NCBI GenBank assembly: GCA_019429055.1
Contig: JAHYJP010000002.1
Span: forward strand, 1 to 58,700
Reading direction: 5' to 3'
From: Bacteroidales bacterium
GTDB lineage: Bacteria; Bacteroidota; Bacteroidia; Bacteroidales; UBA7960
Length of the DNA stretch: 58,700 nt
Shown one piece after another: positions 1 through 9,670 of the stretch. The notes beneath the pieces were generated by a model that worked only from the letters and a program-made list of their open reading frames with translations, ran no database searches and was not told the DNA's origin. Positions within the stretch are counted from its first letter, which is position 1. Each line of letters starts with the position of its first letter. Both the position numbers and the translations under genes were made by a program.

Positions 1-6
1 TTTGGT

Positions 7-79
7 GGCGGGGTGACCTAAAGTCGCCCCGTCACATTCAGAGGTTCGAGCGACGGGGCCACTCCAAAGTGACCCCGCC
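7..79. repeat. branched palindromic (REP-like) repeat
   Basis: Two nested inverted repeats are visible: an outer pair GGCGGGGT (7-14) with ACCCCGCC (72-79), and an inner pair GCCCCGTC (26-33) with GACGGGGC (52-59). The GC content is far above the AT-rich flank that follows. The structure could fold into a cruciform or multi-branched RNA. It looks like a dispersed intergenic repeat; it could also be the terminator of a gene lying left of the window. The rest of 80-208 is AT-rich leader of the next gene. Confidence 0.6.
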
Positions 80-208
80 GCAATAGCAAAACAAATCCCA
101 CCACAAAACAACAAAAACTGTGAAAATTCATACAATTATTCCCATTTTCCTGTTAAATTTGGACCGGGGAAAACAAAAACATATTTATCTATAACCATTC
201 GTTATTAT

Positions 209-1312
209 ATGGAGGCAAGACTAAAATTTATCAAATCATTGCAGGGGATGGTGGGCAATACACCATTGTTGGAGATATCGTTTACTTATAAAGGGGAATC
301 CCGAAGAATTTTTGCAAAAGCAGAAAATTTAAATTTTACGGGCAGTATAAAGGACCGGATGGCTTACCATATACTATCCAATGCATTAATACGTGGTGAA
401 CTCAGGCCGGGTATGGATGTTTACGAATCTACCAGCGGCAATACGGGTATTTCCATAGCAGCCATTGGGCGGGCATTGGGTCATAAAGTTCATATTTTTA
501 TGCCCGACTGGATGAGCGATGAACGAAAAAATATTATCAGAACACTTGGATCTGAAATCCGGCTTGTAAGCAAGGATGAAGGGGGTTTTTTGGGAAGTAT
601 TGAGCTTGCCGTTAAGGCAGCTGAGGAAACCAATGGTTTTCTCCCCAGGCAGTTCAGCAATAACGATAATTGCGATGCCCATTACAAAACAACAGGCCCC
701 GAAATATGGTGGCAGTTGAAATTCCGTAACATTATTCCCGATGCATTTGTTGCCGGTGTGGGCACAGGGGGAACCATAATGGGAGTCGGGAGATTCCTGA
801 AAGAGCATAATCCTGATATTAAAGTTTTTCCGCTTGAACCTTCAAATTCGCCCACCCTTTCAACAGGATATAAAGTGGGAAGACACCGTATTCAGGGAAT
901 TTCCGATGAGTTTATTCCATCCATCTGCGAACTGAAAAAACTGGATGAGGTAATTGGGGTGGATGATGGCGATGCCATTATCATGGCCCAGAAACTTTCG
1001 GCAGAACTGGGACTGGGTGTAGGAATTTCTTCCGGGGCAAACTTTTTAGGTGCCCTGATTGCCCAGGAAAAACTGGGCAAGGATTCGGTGGTCGCTACCG
1101 TTTTTTCTGATGACAATAAAAAATACCTTTCAACCGACCTTCTCAGAAATGAACCTGTAAAGGATGGGTTCTTTTCATCCGACATTACTTTAAATAATTT
1201 CATGTCATATAAACGGGTTTGCATGACATGCTGCGATCCGGTTATGTGTGCGGAATATGGTATCCCGAAGACGGAATATAATCTGCCTGTTTGTATCCGC
1301 CGGGAGATGTAA
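209..1312 (+). CDS. PLP-dependent cysteine synthase family protein
   Basis: Fold-type II PLP enzyme of the cysteine synthase/cystathionine beta-synthase family, expected to make cysteine from O-acetylserine (or O-phosphoserine) and sulfide in the cytoplasm. The Schiff-base lysine sits in [10 protein letters not shown] (about residue 48), the substrate loop is STSGNTG (about residues 74-80), and the PLP-phosphate loop is [10 protein letters not shown]. The late SSGAN motif is also present. At 367 residues it is longer than typical CysK/CysM (about 300-320). The extra length is a C-terminal tail with a cysteine cluster, [10 protein letters not shown], plus one further cysteine. The tail could bind metal or act in redox control, but that is inference. 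The exact substrate (CysK, CysM or CBS-like) cannot be decided. The gene stands alone downstream of a palindromic repeat. Confidence 0.88.
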   Translation: MEARLKFIKSLQGMVGNTPLLEISFTYKGESRRIFAKAENLNFTGSIKDRMAYHILSNALIRGELRPGMDVYESTSGNTGISIAAIGRALGHKVHIFMPDWMSDERKNIIRTLGSEIRLVSKDEGGFLGSIELAVKAAEETNGFLPRQFSNNDNCDAHYKTTGPEIWWQLKFRNIIPDAFVAGVGTGGTIMGVGRFLKEHNPDIKVFPLEPSNSPTLSTGYKVGRHRIQGISDEFIPSICELKKLDEVIGVDDGDAIIMAQKLSAELGLGVGISSGANFLGALIAQEKLGKDSVVATVFSDDNKKYLSTDLLRNEPVKDGFFSSDITLNNFMSYKRVCMTCCDPVMCAEYGIPKTEYNLPVCIRREM

Positions 1313-1373
1313 GGTCCTGGGCAAGCAGTATAAGTTGGTTATTTATCAGAGTCCGAAATTAGATCCTTTTGAA

Positions 1374-2129
1374 ATGAAAAAACTATTTAACAGTTTGATT
1401 CTTTTAACTGTAATGCCGGTTTTTGCTTTGTTTGTTTTGAGTTGCAGTAAAAACGATATGGATTTTGATTACGGTAAGATGGAAGATATCGATGGCAACA
1501 CCTATAAAACTATTCAAATAGGGCAACAGGTGTGGATGGCCGAAAATCTGAAAACTACAACCTATCGTGATGGCACTCCCATTCCATACGGGCATCTGGA
1601 TTCAGGAACAACTGAGGCTGAGAATGAAGAAGCCGGATTTTATTTCATTTATCCCCATCATAAAGTTGATGGGATCAGTTCAGAAAGTGAAATGATTTCC
1701 GCTTACGGTATACACTACAACTGGCATGCTGTTGTTAATCCCGGTGGTTTATGTCCGCAGGGCTGGCGGGTTCCTGCTACTCATGATGTTGAGCAATTGC
1801 TTGCTTACGTGCTTTCAAAAGACAATGAAAAGCCGGGCGATCAGCTGAAATCCTGCCGTTATGTAGATTCACCACTAAAAGGTTCATGCGCAACAACAAA
1901 GCATCCGCAATTTAGATATAATAATGGTTTCGGTGCTCCGCACCTTATGGGTTTTTTGGGTGCATCAAACCTACAAAGGTTGTGGGGCTCTGCCCCTGAA
2001 AAGATTTCGTTACACTGCACCTACATTGGCTTCGGTGCAATGTTTTGTAGCAGCTGCACAATTATTAAATTGATTAACCGAAGGAATATGTATACAAGGC
2101 GCTGGATAACATGGTGGGTGATTTTTTGA
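1374..2129 (+). CDS. FISUMP-domain lipoprotein, 3' end replaced by a repeat
   Basis: The ORF track starts at 1248, inside the previous gene. I place the start at ATG 1374 because it yields a clean lipoprotein signal (MKKLFNSL, hydrophobic core, LFVLSC lipobox). The mature part carries hallmarks of the Fibrobacter succinogenes major paralogous (FISUMP) domain: DGNTYKTIQIGQQVWMAENL, YGIHYNWHAV and CPQGWRVPA. A normal domain continues to a GFSVRCVR-like end. Here family resemblance stops near residue 185, where the DNA becomes a palindrome-rich repeat (about 1930-2060). The last ~65 codons therefore look like read-through of inserted DNA. Function is unknown; FISUMP proteins are cell-surface proteins. 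It is probably a truncated or dead gene. Confidence 0.6.
   Translation: MKKLFNSLILLTVMPVFALFVLSCSKNDMDFDYGKMEDIDGNTYKTIQIGQQVWMAENLKTTTYRDGTPIPYGHLDSGTTEAENEEAGFYFIYPHHKVDGISSESEMISAYGIHYNWHAVVNPGGLCPQGWRVPATHDVEQLLAYVLSKDNEKPGDQLKSCRYVDSPLKGSCATTKHPQFRYNNGFGAPHLMGFLGASNLQRLWGSAPEKISLHCTYIGFGAMFCSSCTIIKLINRRNMYTRRWITWWVIF
1932..2060. repeat. palindrome-rich repeat inserted into FISUMP gene
   Basis: Several short perfect palindromes are packed together: GGTGC-TCC-GCACC (1932-1944), GGGGC-TCT-GCCCC (1984-1996), and TGCACC...GGTGCA (2016-2039). An ACCT/AGGT pair lies at 1970-1980. Composition differs from the flanking coding DNA, and the resemblance to the FISUMP family ends where this block begins. 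It looks like a small non-autonomous dispersed element; its edges are approximate. Confidence 0.5.
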
Positions 2130-2257
2130 ATCAAAGAGAGATTTTTGATCCGGAAAAAGTCAGGGAGAACTACATTCTCTTTCAAATGCACATTGGTGAC
2201 CTCTGGGGGCAAGGGAAGGCAATGAAAAGAGAGTATGAATTTGCATTGGAGCAGTAA
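2078..2257 (+). pseudogene. orphan C-terminal coding fragment
   Basis: An open frame of 59 codons follows an in-frame TAA at 2075-2077 and ends at TAA 2255-2257. It has no convincing start; a GTG occurs about 12 codons in. The translation is protein-like (PKEYVYKALDNMVGDFLNQR at its beginning, then a tail rich in charged and aromatic residues ending EYEFALEQ). Position and composition suggest the 3' remnant of a gene lost when the adjacent repeat was inserted. I do not recognise the family. Confidence 0.35.
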
Positions 2258-2301
2258 ACCCATTCGTCATAGCGAATCTGGTTGAACATACCACTAAAAC
2301 C

Positions 2302-3465
2302 CTACTTCCGCGGCGCCACAAACTGCTTCATCCCTGCCATCATAAAAGGTATGACAGGTACGCTGTTACGTATTTTGAATTCCTCCCAGAAGGTGCTTTC
2401 ATTGGTCAGAAAAGCAAGTATCCTTTCGGGATCTACTTTGCCAAACAGGCCGGAAAAGATCTGTTCGCCGGTCAATTTGCCTGAAAGAAGCACTTCCAGC
2501 AGGGTCATATCGTACCAGTAAAACATTCTTTCTCGTAATGAGGGTTTGATGACAGGAGATTGTCCGTTTTTTAACCGCTCAGCAACCTGCAAAAGATGTT
2601 TCTGCACAAACTGAAAGGTATAACCGCTGCTGGGCTTGGTAAAACCACCCGCTGTTCCAATATTGATGATCCGGTTGCCTGGACCCAGGTATCTTTTGAA
2701 GCGGGCCATGGTCATGGGTATTACGCCAAATTCGCTGTGGGTGATTTCATAATCGTCTATTTTCAATTCATCCTGAATATATTTTTTCAGTTCCCTGATA
2801 TATTCTTCTTCCTTCAGGGTTTTTTCGCTGAAGAGCGTATATTCTACCAATGCATCGTTTGGGCTGGTGGGGAGTACATACATGAATGTGGCCCCATACT
2901 GCTGGTTCAATCTGAAATCCATCAAAGTACCCACGTTACTGTCAAAAACAGGTGCTGGGGTTTTGATATACCAACCCATAAAGTGCTGAAGCAGGGTGTT
3001 TGTTTCATCCATCTTCGGATGAAATAAACCTGTGGAATTAAAGACATATTCTGATGTAAAAACGCCAGTCTCTGTCTTTACTTCTGCTGTCTGGCCATTG
3101 TCATTGATCTCCAGGATCTTTTCATTGCTGAAGACCACATTGTCAAACTGTTCAGCCAGTTCCAGCAAATGAGCATAAAAATCGCCCGACTGGATCATTT
3201 TATAACGGTAATGTTTCAACTCAAATTCCCGGGAAACATCATGGGAATAAAACTGAAGGGTTTTCCACTGATGACGGACCAGATGTTCAAAAGGCCCCTG
3301 TTCCTTTTCCCAGAAACACCAGGTGCGGTCATTGTCCTTCTTTTTTGCAGGGTCAATAATCAGGATGTTTTTGTTTTTTAAATGGTCATCCCTGAGCAAA
3401 TGGTACAACAAACTCAAACCTGCCAGTCCGGAACCTGCAATGATGTAATCAAAATCTTTTTTCAT
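2302..3465 (-). CDS. crtY: lycopene beta-cyclase
   Basis: FAD-dependent lycopene cyclase, converting the linear ends of lycopene to beta-ionone rings on the way to beta-carotene. The 387 residues match the CrtY family in length. The N-terminal dinucleotide-binding motif is IIAGSGLAGLSLLYH (about residues 8-22), and the characteristic NDRTWCFWE motif follows near residue 45. No other crt genes (crtB, crtI, crtZ, blh) lie nearby, so the rest of the pathway must be elsewhere. The start ATG (3465) abuts the left end of a dispersed repeat that also lies in front of typA. Product use (carotenoid pigment or retinal precursor) cannot be told from this window. Confidence 0.9.
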   Translation of the reverse strand: MKKDFDYIIAGSGLAGLSLLYHLLRDDHLKNKNILIIDPAKKKDNDRTWCFWEKEQGPFEHLVRHQWKTLQFYSHDVSREFELKHYRYKMIQSGDFYAHLLELAEQFDNVVFSNEKILEINDNGQTAEVKTETGVFTSEYVFNSTGLFHPKMDETNTLLQHFMGWYIKTPAPVFDSNVGTLMDFRLNQQYGATFMYVLPTSPNDALVEYTLFSEKTLKEEEYIRELKKYIQDELKIDDYEITHSEFGVIPMTMARFKRYLGPGNRIINIGTAGGFTKPSSGYTFQFVQKHLLQVAERLKNGQSPVIKPSLRERMFYWYDMTLLEVLLSGKLTGEQIFSGLFGKVDPERILAFLTNESTFWEEFKIRNSVPVIPFMMAGMKQFVAPRK

Positions 3466-3592
3466 CTGTTTATAATTTGATTAATTCGGTCAGATGGAGC
3501 TCGCCAACAATAAACATAATAAGTGTATTTCTTTAATGCGAATTTGAAATCATCCAAGTGTGTGTTAAAATAATTCTCATGGCTCGGTTCAT
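3458..3592. repeat. dispersed ~135-bp element, copy 1
   Basis: Matches a second copy at 13331-13467 in the same orientation. Shared blocks include CATCTGTTTATAATTT, AATTCGGTCAGATGGAGCTC followed by GCCAACAATA, ATCATCC with GTGTGTGT, and TCATGGCTCGGTTCAT. The middle is divergent. The arms CATCTG and CAGATG form an inverted pair in both copies. Read on the minus strand, the element ends exactly at the crtY start codon, so it forms the crtY leader or upstream region. Confidence 0.75.
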
Positions 3593-3951
3593 GTATTTTC
3601 CCGGGTTTTTCAGCTGCCTGTTTCAGATAATTTCTTAACCGGTTAGAACTAAGTAATTATTATACCGGCAGATTGTAAAATAATTGCAAGTAAGAAGTTA
3701 AAAACAATGAATTTGTTCGAAGAACAGTTGATAAAAATAATAAATTGTCTATTTGATGTAAGCCGGTAAGGCCATTTTTGGCTGGATTGATTATAACATC
3801 CCGGGTAAGAGAACTGATTTCATTTCTTTCGCTGCGAAATCTTTCATTTCATACCCCCATTTCATCACTTCATGCAGATTTCTTTAGCGAAACCTGGTGC
3901 ACACATATAATTTTATCGCTTAACATAAATTATTCTCATGAAGCGGAAGTT
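3466..3951. other. intergenic region between crtY and the efflux operon
   Basis: This 486-bp divergent region holds dispersed-element copy 1 on its left. The right ~360 bp are AT-rich DNA with no convincing ORF. The ORF track extends the adaptor gene upstream to 3778, but that extension is not protein-like and precedes a clear signal peptide. Promoters for crtY and for the RND operon must lie here; I could not identify a confident -33/-7 pair. Confidence 0.5.
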
Positions 3952-5022
3952 ATGAAACCAATCATTAACCTTTGTATTTTTATATTGACAGTGGCTCTCC
4001 TGGCGGGTTGTGACAACAACCGCCGCAATTCGGAGCAGATTGTAAGAAAAGTAAAAGTTGAAACCGTACAACTGGCCGATACAGTTCGTGTAAAAACCTT
4101 TTCGGGCAGGGTGCGTGAAGCTGCCGAGGTAAATATTTCGTTCAGGGTTGCAGGACCCATTGCAAACATAGCTGTTAAGGAAGGTGATTACGTGCGTGCA
4201 GGTCAGCTTGTGGCCCAGATGGATACACGTGATTATGATGTACAACTGCAGGTGGCCGAGGCCCAATATGAGCAGGTAAAGGCCGAAGCCGAACGGGTAA
4301 TTGAACTGCACAGGCGTCAGAGCGTTTCTTCCGGCGACTACGAAAAGGCTGTGGCAGGATTAAGGATGGTGGAATCGCAGCTCAAGCATGCCCGCAACCA
4401 GCTGAATGATACCCGGCTTACCGCACCTGTATCAGGTTACATCCAGAAAATCAATTTCAGACCCAAGGAACTTATTGATGCAGGAATGCCACTGGGTACA
4501 CTCCTGGATGTTAGTGAATTCCAGGTGGAAGCTAATATACCGGCTTCCCTGTTACTCAACCGTGATTATATTACTGATATCTCAGGCATTATTCCCGTTG
4601 CAGGAGAAGAAACAATTCCGCTCATACTGCTCAGTATAAGCCCAAGGGCAGGACAGAACCAACTTTACAGGATGCTGATGGGTATGGATATGAAAGCTCA
4701 GAAACGATTGGCAGCGGGCATGGATATAAAAATTCATATTACTCTCCGGCAAAACGAAGAACCGTGTGTTTGTGTTCCCCTGAGTGCACTTTTCAATCGT
4801 GACGGTAAAACGTGTGTTTGGGTTTATGATGCGGATAAACAACTGGTAAACCTGCGTGAAGTTACCACCGACCGGCTTATCGGCAATGGCAGAATTCTCA
4901 TTACCCATGGCTTGCAGCAAGGTGAACAGGTGGTGGTAGCCGGGGTGAGTCTGCTTACCGACCAGGAAAAGGTAGAACCCATGGAGCCCCTATCGGAAAC
5001 CAATGTGGGAGGACTTTTGTGA
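3952..5022 (+). CDS. RND efflux periplasmic adaptor (membrane fusion protein), lipoprotein
   Basis: Periplasmic adaptor of a tripartite resistance-nodulation-division pump, linking the inner-membrane pump to the outer-membrane channel. I choose ATG 3952 over the track's 3778 because it gives a lipoprotein signal ending in ALLAGC. The protein is then 356 residues, normal for HlyD/AcrA-type adaptors. The lipoyl half-motif (GPIANIAVKEGDYVRAGQLV), an alpha-helical hairpin (about residues 95-150), the second lipoyl half (TAPVSGYIQKINF), then beta-barrel and membrane-proximal domains are in the usual order. It is the first gene of an operon; its stop overlaps the start of the pump gene. The substrate is unknown. 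Confidence 0.9.
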   Translation: MKPIINLCIFILTVALLAGCDNNRRNSEQIVRKVKVETVQLADTVRVKTFSGRVREAAEVNISFRVAGPIANIAVKEGDYVRAGQLVAQMDTRDYDVQLQVAEAQYEQVKAEAERVIELHRRQSVSSGDYEKAVAGLRMVESQLKHARNQLNDTRLTAPVSGYIQKINFRPKELIDAGMPLGTLLDVSEFQVEANIPASLLLNRDYITDISGIIPVAGEETIPLILLSISPRAGQNQLYRMLMGMDMKAQKRLAAGMDIKIHITLRQNEEPCVCVPLSALFNRDGKTCVWVYDADKQLVNLREVTTDRLIGNGRILITHGLQQGEQVVVAGVSLLTDQEKVEPMEPLSETNVGGLL

Positions 5023-8000
5023 TGAACATTACTGAGCTTACCTTCCGGCGGAAGGCTTTCATGTACTTCCTTTTGTTCAGTATGGTGGTGGGAGGTATTC
5101 TGGCTTTCCGATCCATCAGTAAACTTGAAGATCCTGAACTTGTAGTTATGCAGAGCCAGATTGTAACGGTTTGGCCCGGTGCCACAGCCCATGAGGTGGA
5201 AATGCAGGTAACCAATGTTATTGAAGAGGGTTTAAGCACTCTTGCCAATGTGGAATCCATTCGCTCCAAATCGGTGGCCAATGTATCGGTGCTCATTGTA
5301 ACTCTTGAGCTTACCGTGCCGCAGGATGAAATAGAACAACGTTGGGATTTTTTACGAAGGCGTATGGGCGAAGTGGAAGAGCGCCTGCCGGCAGGTGCCA
5401 TGAAGCCCATGATTTATGACGATTTTGGTGATGTGTATGGGATGTTTTACGCCATGACTGCCGACGGGTATTCCTATCGCGAAATGAGCCATATGGCCCG
5501 CTACATAAAACGCGAAATGCTTGCTGTGCCCGGTGTAGCAAGAGTTGAGATTTTTGGTGAACAGGAACCGGTAACTGAAATCGTGTTTACTCCTTCGGGT
5601 ATGGCTGAAATGGGAGTGTTTCCGCTGCAAATAATATCAACCCTGAATGATGAAACAGCAGTCGTTTACCCGGGTGTCCTGCACACCGGTTCACAGATGC
5701 TTAACCTGAATCTTGGAGGAAAGGTCGGAAGCAGTGATGATGTTGCCAATCTGATGATTAAAGGCCTGGATGGCATCCTGTTCAAGTTATCTGACATTGC
5801 AGAAGTTCGTGAGACTTATCAGGAACCGGCACGCAACAATCTGCATGTAAATAACAAAAATGCCATAGCTATTTCTCTATCCATGGAATCGGGTGAAAAC
5901 ATCATTGAAGTGGGCAGGCGTGTGGAAAGAAGGCTGGAGGAGCTAAAGGAAAACATTCCTGCAGGCTATGAGTTTGAGAAAGTGTTTTTCCAGCCCGAGC
6001 TTGTAAAGTCAGCCATTGATGGGTTTATGTGGAACCTGACAGCTTCTGTGATTATTGTCATAATTGTGCTTATGCTTTCCATGGGATGGCGCAGCGGTTT
6101 CATTATCGGAGCAGGATTGCTTTTCACCATTCTTGCAACGTTTCCCATTTTGCTGGCTGCAGGTGGCACTTTGCAGCGTATTTCGCTGGGTGCCTTTATC
6201 GTGGCTATGGGTATGCTGGTCGACAATGCCATTGTGGTGATTGATGGTATCCTTGTAGATCATAAAAAGGGTATCAAACGACCACAGGCATTGGTTGACC
6301 CGGCACGACGCACTGCCTGGCCACTTGCCGGTGCTACTTTTATTGCCGTGGCAGCTTTTTTGCCTGTTTTCTTATCAGAAGATGCCGCCGGTACCTATGC
6401 TCGTGACCTGTTTGTGGTACTTTGTATTTCGCTGTTCATCAGCTGGGGTCTGGCCATGACGCAGGTGCCGCTGTTTGCCGGTAAGCTGCTGAAAAACATC
6501 AGGCCTGCACAATCGGAAAAGGAACTTTTTGCGAGCTGGGGTTTCAGGAAATTCAAAAAACTGCTTTGCAAACTTCTCCATTATAAAACAGCCACCCTGG
6601 TGGTGTCGGCTTTTTTGCTCCTGTTGGCAGCTCTTAATTTCACCAATATCAAAAGCACCTTCTTCCCCGATTTTAATTACAACCAGGCTTATATAGAGTA
6701 CCGCCTGCCTGCTGGAAGCAGTCCGCAGAAGGTAAACCAGGATTTACATTCCATAACCGAATATCTGCTTACGCTTAATGAAGTGGAGATGGTAGTATCG
6801 AGCCACGGGCAAACTCCGTCGCGCTATTGCCTGGTAAGGCCCATGGGTGATGCAGCCGACAGTTATGGCGAACTCATTGTAAATTTTACCGACTATGAAA
6901 CCATGATGCACATGCGGCCCATCTTGTCGCAATACCTGCACGACAACTATCCTGATGCCCGCACACGCATCCGTAAATACAATCTGTCTATAAAATCATC
7001 ACATACCGTTGAAGTGGAGTTTTCGGGTCCCGACCCGGCTTTACTGCGTGATCTGGCAGCTCAGGCAAAGGAAATCTTCAGAAGAAATCCCTATGTTGAC
7101 CAGTATACGCTTGAGGATGACTGGGAGCCCATGGGGCAGGCCCTTACGGCTCATTATATGCAGCAGGCTGCACGCAGGGCCGGTACGTCGCGGCAGGATG
7201 TCGCAAATGCATTGCTGGCAGCTACCGACGGCCTACCCATTGGTGAATATTTCGAAGGACAAACACGCGTGGGCATTTCGCTCAAGATACGCAACAGCGA
7301 CGGTTCGCGCCTGGAAAATCCTGAAAATATACCCGTTTGGAGCATGCTTCCCGATATTTCCAGCATTAATGAACGATCGCTGCAGGAATTGCTCATGGGT
7401 ATTAAGTCCATGGATGATATCACACGTGAAATTGCCAGTCCGGTGCCGTTGAGTGCTGTAACCAAAGGTATTGAACTCGACTGGCATGAGCATGTGGTAA
7501 GAAGAGTAAACGGTCGCCGGGCCATACAGGTGCAATGTGAACCCAAAGACGGTTACAGTCCGGCACAAACCCGGCGTGCCAGTCTCAGAGAAATTGAAGC
7601 CATAGAGCTACCTGCAGGATACACTGCGGTGTGGGTGGGAGAGCATGAACTTCAGAATGAAGCTTTAACCAATATTTTCAGGTACCTGCCCATTTCCATA
7701 CTTTTAATCATACTCACACTGATTTTGTTATTCAACGATTTCCGAAAACCTATCATTGTGTTGAGTTGCATTCCCATGGCATTTATTGGCATTGTGCCCG
7801 GAATGATACTGGCAGGCCAGCCATTTACCTTTATGGCCATTATCGGGTCTTTCGGTTTGATGGGTATGATTGTGAAGAATGCCATAGTACTGCTCAACGA
7901 AGCTGAAACTCTTATTTCCGGTGGTTTGGCCAAACATCTGGCGTTGGTCAATGCTACAATTTCACGTACTCGTCCGGTGCTGCTGGCATCTTTTACAACC

Positions 8001-8168
8001 ATACTGGGTATGCTGCCCCTTCTCACCGACCCCATGTATGCAAGCATGGCGGTTGCCATCATAAGCGGTTTACTTGTGGGTACGCTTATCACACTGGTGT
8101 TTGTTCCCATTTTGTATGCCGCATTTTATGGTGTGAAGCCTTCCGAAATCAATCAAATCAAATCGTAA
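5022..8168 (+). CDS. RND family efflux transporter, inner-membrane pump
   Basis: Proton-driven inner-membrane pump of the AcrB/HAE superfamily, 1048 residues with the duplicated layout of 12 transmembrane helices and two large periplasmic loops. The TM4 motif is AMGMLVDNAIVVIDG, which carries the first of the two conserved acidic residues, with asparagine at the second position. The later IGSFGLMGMIVKNAIVLLNE segment is the matching C-terminal half. ATG 5022 overlaps the upstream TGA by one base; a GTG at 5019 (GTGA overlap) is the alternative, and either implies translational coupling. Substrate specificity is not evident; the Asp/Asn variant is common in Bacteroidota pumps. Confidence 0.93.
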   Translation: MNITELTFRRKAFMYFLLFSMVVGGILAFRSISKLEDPELVVMQSQIVTVWPGATAHEVEMQVTNVIEEGLSTLANVESIRSKSVANVSVLIVTLELTVPQDEIEQRWDFLRRRMGEVEERLPAGAMKPMIYDDFGDVYGMFYAMTADGYSYREMSHMARYIKREMLAVPGVARVEIFGEQEPVTEIVFTPSGMAEMGVFPLQIISTLNDETAVVYPGVLHTGSQMLNLNLGGKVGSSDDVANLMIKGLDGILFKLSDIAEVRETYQEPARNNLHVNNKNAIAISLSMESGENIIEVGRRVERRLEELKENIPAGYEFEKVFFQPELVKSAIDGFMWNLTASVIIVIIVLMLSMGWRSGFIIGAGLLFTILATFPILLAAGGTLQRISLGAFIVAMGMLVDNAIVVIDGILVDHKKGIKRPQALVDPARRTAWPLAGATFIAVAAFLPVFLSEDAAGTYARDLFVVLCISLFISWGLAMTQVPLFAGKLLKNIRPAQSEKELFASWGFRKFKKLLCKLLHYKTATLVVSAFLLLLAALNFTNIKSTFFPDFNYNQAYIEYRLPAGSSPQKVNQDLHSITEYLLTLNEVEMVVSSHGQTPSRYCLVRPMGDAADSYGELIVNFTDYETMMHMRPILSQYLHDNYPDARTRIRKYNLSIKSSHTVEVEFSGPDPALLRDLAAQAKEIFRRNPYVDQYTLEDDWEPMGQALTAHYMQQAARRAGTSRQDVANALLAATDGLPIGEYFEGQTRVGISLKIRNSDGSRLENPENIPVWSMLPDISSINERSLQELLMGIKSMDDITREIASPVPLSAVTKGIELDWHEHVVRRVNGRRAIQVQCEPKDGYSPAQTRRASLREIEAIELPAGYTAVWVGEHELQNEALTNIFRYLPISILLIILTLILLFNDFRKPIIVLSCIPMAFIGIVPGMILAGQPFTFMAIIGSFGLMGMIVKNAIVLLNEAETLISGGLAKHLALVNATISRTRPVLLASFTTILGMLPLLTDPMYASMAVAIISGLLVGTLITLVFVPILYAAFYGVKPSEINQIKS

Positions 8169-8175
8169 TTTCATT

Positions 8176-9588
8176 ATGAAGAAGATTATAACAACAACCT
8201 TTCTGCTTTTCGTTTTTCTTGCTTTAAAAGCTCCGGCGCAGGAAGTGTTAACCCTTGAAAGAAGCCGGCAAATGGCCCTGAATCACAACGAAGACCTGAG
8301 AATAGCCCGCATGCAGATTGACAAGGCACAGGAAGAACGCGCTGCAGCACGCACCTTTCGTCTTCCGGCATTTTCAGTATCCGGCACCGGAATATACCAG
8401 GACCAGGATTTTGACATGGAACTGATTTTGCCTACACAGGTGCCTGATCCTGCCACCGGCGAACTTGTTCCCAACTTCATGCTGCATCCTGTAACAGGCG
8501 AGCCCGTAATTGGTCCTGACGGAAATCCGGTGTTCAACATGTATGGCTGGTTACCGCTGGAAGTAAGTCTGAATGGGGCATACATTGTGGGTTTGAATAT
8601 GGAACAACCCCTTTATACCGGAGGAAAGATCAATGCAGGTAACAGGATGGCAGATATTGGTCTGAATATGGCCCATGATAATCTGAGCCTGCAGCGTATG
8701 AATACCATACTTGCTACCGATCACGCCTACTGGACCTTTATCTCAGTTACCGAACAGGTGAAACTCGCAGAACAGGCTGTGGAGATGCTTGAAGAATTTG
8801 TGCAACTGGCCCGTAACAGCTATGAAGTAGGTCTTACCAGTCGAAATGACCTGCTGAAAGCACAGGTGGAGTACAACAATGCAAAGCTCAATCTGCAGAA
8901 AGCCAGAAACGGCCTTGAGCTCAGTCGCATGCAACTTTGCAGGGTTACCGGATTGCCCTTTGATATGCAGATTATTGCTGCTGACACGCTTATTGATACG
9001 AGCCAACCTGTCACGGATGCCCTTGAAAAAATCAACCTTCACCAACGGCCCGATTACCGGTTGCTGGAGCATAATATCAGAATGAGCGAACAGAACATAA
9101 GAATGGCCAGAGCTGAATTTCTGCCTGCAGCAGGCTTTCAGGCAGGGTACACCCACATTGGTGGTGTGGAATTCAGCGGCACAGAATTTTCCAATACAAG
9201 CCTGAATGTAATAGGTTCGGTAAAAATTCCTTTATTTCATTGGGGTCAGGGGGTAAGGAAGATCAGGTCGGCGCGCATTGATATGGAAATGAGAGAGATT
9301 GAACTGGAGAAAAACAGGCAGTTAATGCAATTGGAAGCCGAACAGGCCCGTCTGAATCTGTTACTGGCCTGGGAGCGAATCCAAATGAATGAAAATGCAC
9401 TGGAACAGGCCAAAGAAAACCTTCGCATGAGCCGCGACAATTATGAAGTGGGTGCCGAAACCATAACCGACCTGCTTATGGCACAAACCCAGTGGCAACA
9501 GGCTTACAGCGAACTTATCAGTGCCAGAACTGGCTTCAGGATCACGGAATCAGAATGGCTCAAAGCCACAGGTAAACTGGTGGAATAA
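8176..9588 (+). CDS. TolC-family outer-membrane efflux channel
   Basis: Outer-membrane factor completing the tripartite pump, 470 residues. It has a signal peptide ending around ALKAPAQ and two homologous outer-membrane efflux protein repeats made of long helices. The repeat hallmarks are YEVGLTSRNDLLKAQVEYNNA in the first half and NYEVGAETITDLLMAQ in the second. The gene begins 7 bp after the pump stop, so adaptor, pump and channel form one operon. A two-component system follows 82 bp downstream on the same strand and may control it. Confidence 0.9.
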   Translation: MKKIITTTFLLFVFLALKAPAQEVLTLERSRQMALNHNEDLRIARMQIDKAQEERAAARTFRLPAFSVSGTGIYQDQDFDMELILPTQVPDPATGELVPNFMLHPVTGEPVIGPDGNPVFNMYGWLPLEVSLNGAYIVGLNMEQPLYTGGKINAGNRMADIGLNMAHDNLSLQRMNTILATDHAYWTFISVTEQVKLAEQAVEMLEEFVQLARNSYEVGLTSRNDLLKAQVEYNNAKLNLQKARNGLELSRMQLCRVTGLPFDMQIIAADTLIDTSQPVTDALEKINLHQRPDYRLLEHNIRMSEQNIRMARAEFLPAAGFQAGYTHIGGVEFSGTEFSNTSLNVIGSVKIPLFHWGQGVRKIRSARIDMEMREIELEKNRQLMQLEAEQARLNLLLAWERIQMNENALEQAKENLRMSRDNYEVGAETITDLLMAQTQWQQAYSELISARTGFRITESEWLKATGKLVE

Positions 9589-9670
9589 ACCTGTTGTTTT
9601 AATCTTCAAACGGTTTTAGTATTGTATTGAAAATCATTTAATTTTGAATCATGAATGAATTTGCGCAGAT

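Noticed and set aside
3778-3951. Upstream extension of the RND adaptor ORF
   Set aside because: The extra 58 residues precede a complete lipoprotein signal peptide and are not protein-like.
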